A stretch of DNA of 20,664 nt from Phoronis australis (Eukaryota; Phoronida; Phoronidae): contig NMRA01000088.1 of the NCBI GenBank assembly GCA_002633005.1, forward strand, positions 2,859-23,522. The letters are read 5' to 3'. The translations under genes and the position numbers were made by a program. Position 1 is the first letter of the stretch; every line of letters starts with the position of its first letter. Below the pieces are notes generated by a model. The model saw only the letters and a list, made by a program, of their open reading frames with translations. It was not told the origin of the DNA and searched no databases. Of this stretch, positions 15,462-20,664 are shown piece after piece.

Positions 15462-18400
15462 GTGAGTTTTCAAATCAATACATTAATTTTTATTTGGTAA
15501 GAAGATACAAATTCCAATTAATCATGTCTTTGACTGAAAGTTAATATTGGTACGGAAATTAAATTTTTGAACAGAAAAAGTAAAGGTGTTTCAACCATAG
15601 CTGTAGTTGGTCAGTTCGTCTACTGTATGGGTGGCTTGAATAAAAAGTGATATTGCCTAGCCTGGCCACCTCACCCCAGAATGGAAGTCGTCATTTCAGC
15701 CAATCATATGAAAGAAGTATCAGTACCATAGCTGTGAAATAATACATCTTACATATCTAAGACATCTTACATACCAAAACAGTCAGTTTTTGCTCAGTCA
15801 ACCACAAATCTGAGCTCTCTGTTTAAAGCAGGCATTGACTGGCGTCGGAGACAAAGACAGTTACATTGGCAATGAGGCACAGTTTAAACGAGACATCCTT
15901 ACACTGAATTATCCTATGGAACATGGAATCGTCACCAACTGGGATGACATGGAGAAAATCTGGCAACATGGCTATAACCAGCTGCATGTCGCCCCTGAGG
16001 AGCACCCCGTCCTATTGACTGAAGCCACGCTTAACCCCATGGCCAACAGAGAGAAAACAACTCAAATTATGTTTGAGAAGTTTAATACCCCCGCCTTCTT
16101 TGTCGCCGTTCAAGCTGTAATGTCTCAGTATGCATGTGGGCGGGTCTCCTCAATCGTGCTTGAATCTGGCGACGGTGTTTCACACGTGGTACCCCTTTAC
16201 GAAGGTAAGTGCCCCTTGTTGTACTGATGTTGTAGCTTTCTTAGAGGGTGAAATTTATGTATCTGGGATTTTTAAAACCGTAGAACAATTGGGATAGTGT
16301 AGCAGGAACACTGTATTCTGACCGTAAACCATTTACAACCTTAGAAAGAGACTACTTAACAGTTATAGTAAGACTCCCATAAATCGGATCAGGGACTCAT
16401 CTGGCAGCCGTCACTGGGACAACCACTTTCAAAAATGACAGCTTGGAAGGCAATAGAAAAAAACCTCTTTCAAGACAACATCTGCGTAAACGATGGGTAA
16501 ACAAAGGATTTTAAAATTTCTTACTGATAAATGTTATTGAAACCTACATTTCGTTATTTCAGTTCTACATAAATTGAAATCACAGACTATTACCGTACCA
16601 CGAATGCCATATTGACTGTTGGCAATTGCTGGCAGCCATGTTTTTGGGGAAATAGCTTCCTGTCCTGTGATGTCAGGGTGACCTCACATGGAATACCCGC
16701 ATATGGCGAGTGTCAATCCCATGATTTGTACCCCCACTTTTCAAATCCTAGATGAGTCCCTGGGAAGGATTCAGCGGGACTGAGATTTTGTCAAAGACAA
16801 AAATCTGACTTGCGCATGTTCGACTTATGGTAGTTTTACTGAGACTAAGTTGTTGGTTTCAAAATTGAAAGACCACTTGATAACCTTCTTTCCTTACATA
16901 TAACTTCCTTCTTAATTTTAGTACCTCACATTGTAAAGTGTCAAGAGTCTATTACATACATGTGATAATTAAAAAAAAATGCCAGCAACATGTCAACTGT
17001 ACGTGAGAGAAAAACAGTCTGGGTTGCGGACGAGGAACTGATGCATAGGACAGAGCACTGAGTACCAGATATCACAAACTCTTCCAAAGTTTTGTGTACA
17101 AAAATGACTGATAAAGCTCCAGAAACCAATAATAATATGTATTTCTTGTCTCCAGGCTATGTCTCATTCCATGCCATTAATAGAATAGATCTGGGAGGAA
17201 GAGACATCACCTGTCACTTGATGAACATTCTGAATGAGCGAGGTTATACGTTCTCTACAACAGGTAAATATTTAACTGCCATCTTGTGGCATGACTACTG
17301 CTTTTCCTAAATAGAAACAACAGAAGTAGTGTAATTGTGTGTAATTGTTGTTACGAATTAGGATAGACTTCTTTAAATGATTAGTGTTCACCAAAGCTAC
17401 AAAATGACAAAAAATGCNAAATTGAAATCACAGACTATTACCGTACCACGAATGCCATATTGACTGTTGGCAATTGCTGGCAGCCATGTTTTTGGGGAAA
17501 TAGCTTCCTGTCCTGTGATGTCAGGGTGACCTCACATGGAATACCCGCATATGGCGAGTGTCAATCCCATGATTTGTACCCCCACTTTTCAAATCCTAGA
17601 TGAGTCCCTGGGAAGGATTCAGCGGGACTGAGATTTTGTCAAAGACAAAAATCTGACTTGCGCATGTTCGACTTATGGTAGTTTTACTGAGACTAAGTTG
17701 TTGGTTTCAAAATCTAAAGACCACTTGATAACCTTCTTTCCTTACATATAACTTCCTTCTTAATTTTAGTACCTCGCATTGTAAAGTGTCAAGAGTCTAT
17801 TACATACATGTGATAATTAAAAAAAAAATGCCAGCAACATGTCAACTGTAGGTGAGAGAAAAACAGTCTGGGTTGCGGACGAGGAACTGATGCATAGGAC
17901 AGAGCACTGAGTACCAGATATCACAAACTCTTCCAAAGTTTTGTGTGCAAAAATGACTGATAAAGCTCTACAAACCAATAATAATATGTATTTCTTGTCT
18001 CCAGGCTATGTCTCATTCCATGCCATTAATAGAATAGATCTGGGAGGAAGAGACATCACCTGTCACTTGATGAACATTCTCAATGAGCGAGGTTATACGT
18101 TCTCTACAACAGGTAAACATTTAACTGCCATCTTGTGGCATGACTACTGCTTTTCCTAAAAAGAAACAACAGAAGTAGTGTAATTGTGTGTAATTGTTGT
18201 TACGAATTAGGATAGACTTCTTTAAATGATTAGTATTCACCAAAGCTACAAAATGACAAAAAATGTTGTCGTTGTCAGCCAGATATTCACTGAAATCAAG
18301 GCTCTGGTGACTGTACCAATTGAATTCTCTTAAACTACTCTGCCATATATGGAATGGTGTTCAGCCTCGCCAGCACATTGTTAGACAACAACTGCAGGTA

Positions 18401-19184
18401 TTACAAGGTCGATTGAATGCTGATGCTGATCTCCATAAACCATTTTTCTAGTCAATAATAACCATTTACCACAAGCTGACCAGTACGCATCGCCTCCAGC
18501 AACAAAATAAACATACTTTCTCATGAACACTTTGTGCAAAATCCAGTGTATTTCTTCTTGCAAATGTAACACTACAGGAGAAAGAGACATAGTGTGCAAA
18601 ATCCAGTGTATTTCTTCTTGCAAATGTAACACTGCAGGAGAAAGAGACATAGTCCGGGACATCAAAGAGAAACTGTGCTACGTTTCGCTGAACTTTGAGC
18701 AGGAAATGGCAACACTGTCTAATTCTTCAAGCCTGGAGAAAAGCTACAAGCTACCAGATGGAAAAATCGTAACCATTGGCAACGAGAGATTCAGAGCACC
18801 AGAAGCATTATTCCAGCCTTCTTTTGTTGGTGAGTGTATCGCTTGAAGGGTGTATACTCCTGCTTTGCAAAAACATAAGGTCTAGGGCCTAAACCAATGG
18901 ACAAGTGTCTAGAACTTGAGAACTCGTAAAATGTAGAGAAAAATTCAGAGAAAGGAGAGCTATCATCAACTTACAGGAACAAACAAACTTCCAAGCTTAT
19001 TTTTTTCATGCCAGTGCATAAGTTACGCCATTTTACAAAGTAACCTGATTATTGTGTAATTTAGGCATGGACGGCCATGGTATTCACGAGATGGTGTATG
19101 ACTCCATTATGAAGTGCGACATTGACATTCGAAAGGACCTGTACTGTAACATTGTTGTGTCAGGAGGCAACACTATGTTTCCAG
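15330..19184 (+). CDS. Actin gene 2, 3'-incomplete in this window
   Basis: Exons 15330-15461, 15829-16204, 17156-17263 (or its copy 18005-18112), 18638-18829 and 19065-19184 encode actin residues 1-308 without a stop, starting MEFDDDD. The architecture and phases match gene 1 exactly. Exons 1-2 are diverged from gene 1; exons 3-5 differ only by Cys to Phe and His to Tyr in exon 3. D154E, the deletion after Trp86 and the altered D-loop are shared; R39S and R95H are private. The last exon, expected about 735 bp past 19964, is not present before the window end, because an inverted transposon begins at 19965. The gene may continue beyond the window or be truncated. An intact frame argues against an old pseudogene. 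Confidence 0.85.
15829..16204 (+). CDS. Actin gene 2, coding exon 2
   Basis: 376 nt from [10 protein letters not shown] to [16 protein letters not shown], same length and phase as in gene 1. The acceptor is TTTAAAG|CAG. The codon GAA at 16162-16164 encodes Glu in place of Asp154. Unlike gene 1, it has YACGRVSS before that motif and [11 protein letters not shown] after Pro. Confidence 0.9.
16571..17416 (+). repeat. First copy of the 847-bp doubled segment
   Basis: From AAATTGAAATCACAGACT to CAAAAAATG, covering the second half of intron 2, exon 3 and the start of intron 3. It repeats at 17419-18265 with about ten single-base differences and one extra A in a poly(A) run, near 1% divergence. The copy ends one base before the N at 17418. 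Confidence 0.95.
17156..17263 (+). CDS. Actin gene 2, coding exon 3, first copy
   Basis: 108 nt, phase 1 to phase 1, encoding [15 protein letters not shown] through ERGYTFSTT. Acceptor TCTCCAG|GC, donor AACAG|GTAAAT. The second copy encodes the same peptide. Confidence 0.88.
17418..17418. other. Single ambiguous base at a probable contig join
   Basis: The only N in the window. It lies exactly between the two copies of the 847-bp segment: the first copy ends at 17416 and the second starts at 17419. This is what an unmerged overlap between two contigs or haplotypes looks like. Confidence 0.8.
17419..18265 (+). repeat. Second copy of the 847-bp doubled segment
   Basis: Same content as 16571-17416, starting at the first base after the N and running without a break into the rest of intron 3. 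In the absence of the N this would read as a tandem duplication of exon 3. Confidence 0.95.
18005..18112 (+). CDS. Actin gene 2, coding exon 3, second copy (probably an artefact)
   Basis: 108 nt with the same splice signals and phases as 17156-17263 and one synonymous difference (CTC for CTG). Because the length is a multiple of three with symmetric phases, inclusion of both copies would keep frame but would repeat 36 residues of the actin fold, which is structurally implausible. Only one copy is likely to be real. Confidence 0.6.
18343..18352 (+). promoter_or_regulatory. Intronic CArG box in intron 3 of gene 2
   Basis: CCATATATGG, identical in sequence and context to 7857-7866. Confidence 0.3.
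18533..18652 (+). repeat. 60-bp tandem duplication across the exon 4 acceptor, gene 2
   Basis: Exactly the same two-copy arrangement as 8047-8166, including the single A/G difference between copies. Acceptors lie before 18578 and 18638. The identity reflects homogenisation of the region, not independent origin. Confidence 0.95.
18638..18829 (+). CDS. Actin gene 2, coding exon 4
   Basis: 192 nt, identical in encoded protein to 8152-8343 of gene 1 ([15 protein letters not shown] to QPSFVG). The downstream acceptor is chosen as in gene 1. Confidence 0.9.
19065..19184 (+). CDS. Actin gene 2, coding exon 5
   Basis: 120 nt encoding [13 protein letters not shown] to SGGNTMFPG, identical to exon 5 of gene 1, with donor CCAG|GTGAGG. 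If the next exon is absent, read-through would end at the TGA at 19250-19252 after 22 non-actin residues. Confidence 0.88.
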
Positions 19185-19502
19185 GTGAGGAGAGGTTTTC
19201 AGACACTGAATTTGTCGGTTACAGACCACTAAACTTGTCACGATTTAAGTGAAAGTCACTGAAAAGTGCGAAATGAGCACAGGCAAATCTTGTAGAGCCT
19301 TACTTTGCAAAATACAGTTTACAGGCTACACTTGCGTTGTGATAAAAGGCATCTCATTTGACTGCGCATTGTAACACGCCATTACCAAAGGTTGAATGTT
19401 TTTAAAAGTATGAAACATTTAAGTGAACATAAACGGTAAGTGATTTGCATAGCTGTCAGTTCAGATAAGTTCTAACCAAAGCATTAAATCTACTTAACGC
19501 AG

Positions 19503-19564
19503 ATAGCAGCTCCACTAAGTGTTTTTGACACAAATAGCAGCTCCACGAAGTGTTTTTGGCAGAG
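19503..19564. repeat. 31-bp direct repeat, two copies, unit 2
   Basis: Copy of 9017-9078 with one base difference (AAGTG for AAATG), which makes the two halves slightly more alike here. Confidence 0.75.
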
Positions 19565-19784
19565 AGCCAGCTTCTTCCCCATTCAGTTGGGCAGCCAATG
19601 ATATCACATTTGAAGCACCAAATGGCAACCCTACTCCGAATTCCAACTCGGTGAATGTAGGATCTGTCAGTTATTCCCAACTGCAGAAATCAAAAGCTAG
19701 GACTACTTACAGGGACAGCATCAGTTTTTAGGCAGAAAATGTATTTTTGGGATTACTGTTGTGTGAGGCATATGTTGAGAAGTA

Positions 19785-19936
19785 CCATACTCGTCTGGGT
19801 TATCACCCGGGGCGATTAAATTAGGAATCTACAAAAACAGGGGTGGGCGGTAAGCATGGGCCCTTAAAAATGAAAAATTAAAAATTTCGGGGGTGGGCGG
19901 TAAGCCGATCATGGGCATTAACCCGAGCGAGTACGG
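19785..19936 (+). mobile_element. 152-bp TA-flanked MITE, unit 2 copy
   Basis: Orthologous to 9300-9451: same insertion site, same length, several base differences. The termini CCATACTC and GAGTACGG and the flanking TA are kept. Confidence 0.85.
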
Positions 19937-19964
19937 TAATTAGCTTTTACCGGCTATAAAACTA

Positions 19965-20664
19965 CCGTAATTGTTCGGGTTAACGCCCATGCTCAGTTAA
20001 CCGCCATCCCCGACTTTAGGTGGATTTTCGATTTAACCGCCCACTGCTCAGTTAAGCGCCCCCCTGCGATTTTTTAAGATTTCCAGTTAAGCGCCCACCT
20101 CTCGGTTAAGCGCCCATCCCCGAATTTTAAAGAATGAAGATTTAGCGCCTATTGCTAAGGAAACGCGCGATTCCCCGACTTTTAGAAAAAGATTGATCAC
20201 AATGAGTGCAACGACGCCGGGACTCCGAGACGGTGGTTTAGCAATCTGAATTACAATACAGGTAACGAGTTATTGTCTTGGGTCATGAACTCACTTCCAA
20301 ATATATTACTTGAACCTTTTTGTCACTTTATTTTCTTCCCTTGTTTGCAAAGTTTAAGAACGCCGCCGGCGTCAAAACCTCCGCTTTCAGCGACTTTGTC
20401 TGCCGCGTTGAGTTTCCGTCTGCAGTGCACTAGATGAAGCATATATTCGAAAAAATCAGGCCACAGAAATGTGACAATGGTTTTGCCAACCCTCCAAATT
20501 CTATTAAGGTGGGAAGCTCTCGTATTTTGAACAAATCTCATAACTCACGAAAAGATGTCAAATTCTCAATATTTTGATGAATATAACTGCCGGGTTATAG
20601 AGGATGTGGGGCGACCGAAGGGACAGTACAAGTGCCTTACTGGGTTACCGATTTCGTTGCTGCC
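19965..20664 (-). mobile_element. DNA transposon end, inverted relative to 1-415, runs off the window
   Basis: It begins CCGTAATTGTTCGGGTTAAC directly after TA (19963-19964). That TA sits at the point where unit 2 stops matching unit 1 (TATAAAACTAC then divergence), so this is an insertion into intron 5 of actin gene 2. GCCCA/TTAACCGCC-type subterminal repeats fill 19985-20150. From about 20160 to 20380 it aligns with the reverse complement of 1-255. The rest (20380-20664) is outside the part held in common with the left copy. Confidence 0.7.
20323..20664 (-). pseudogene. Decayed open frame of the transposon, identity unknown
   Basis: Reading leftward, one frame is open from the window edge to a TGA at 20566-20568, meets a second TGA at 20545-20547, then has an ATG at 20541 and runs 72 codons to TGA at 20323-20325. 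The C-terminal 18 residues (ending CKQGKKIK) align with the frame at 3-59 of the left copy (ending CEHEKKRK), which has its stop at the same place. About half the residues agree. I recognise no transposase motif. It may be the tail of the element's protein, broken by two stops, or two exons. Confidence 0.3.

Larger units (their letters stand above)
11320..19964 (+). repeat. Tandem segmental duplication, unit 2
   Basis: Direct repeat of 418-9479. It differs by two private insertions in the 5' flank (about 12206-12470 and 12693-12828), by lacking the 29-bp minisatellite and the 1680-2185 block, by a shorter intron 1, and by an internal 847-bp doubling at the N. Homology stops at the TA where the transposon at 19965 is inserted. 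Confidence 0.85.

Noticed and set aside
17156-18112. Mutually exclusive exon 3 pair as an alternative splicing system
   Set aside because: The encoded peptides are identical and the repeat boundary coincides exactly with the N, so an assembly overlap is the simpler explanation.
1-20664. tRNA, rRNA, CRISPR or bacterial operon features
   Set aside because: No cloverleaf, conserved rRNA stretch, regularly spaced direct-repeat array or ribosome-binding-site pattern seen; spliced genes show that the DNA is eukaryotic.

Overview
The window is animal nuclear DNA. It is AT-rich (roughly 60% or more by eye), its coding exons are split by GT-AG introns, and non-autonomous DNA transposons interrupt it. 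The only protein genes I can support are two tandem, same-strand actin genes. Their introns interrupt the protein at actin residues 41/42, 168, 204, 267/268 and 308. The 41/42, 204 and 267 positions are, as I remember them, typical of deuterostome actin genes, and the promoters carry CArG boxes (SRF sites) as muscle-type actins do. An invertebrate deuterostome is therefore my best guess, with low confidence.

Layout: (1) 1-415 is the end of a transposon. (2) About 418-10420 is unit 1: a repeat-containing 5' flank, a CArG promoter, a likely 5'-UTR intron, then actin gene 1 in six coding exons (5168-10420) that join into an uninterrupted 377-residue actin. (3) 10421-11318 is the 3' flank with a 269-bp foldback palindrome. 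(4) About 11320-19964 is unit 2, a tandem copy of unit 1 holding actin gene 2 (coding exons from 15330). Only five of its six exons are visible, and exon 3 appears twice around a single N at 17418. (5) 19965-20664 is another copy of the transposon at the left edge, in inverted orientation, inserted in the intron before the expected last exon of gene 2.

The two genes are mosaics. Exons 1-2 and their introns are clearly diverged (exon 2 about 87% by eye; introns less). From exon 3 to 19964 the copies are about 99% identical with almost no indels, which points to gene conversion or a second recent duplication. Both predicted proteins are divergent actins (roughly 70-75% like conventional actin by eye). 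They share an unusual D154E change at the ATP site, a one-residue deletion after Trp86 and loss of Met44 and Met47 in the D-loop. Both genes carry a 60-bp tandem duplication over the exon 4 splice acceptor, creating two in-frame acceptors 20 codons apart. The exon 3 doubling in gene 2 looks like an assembly artefact. I see no CRISPR, operon, rRNA or tRNA features, and no system of an unknown kind.
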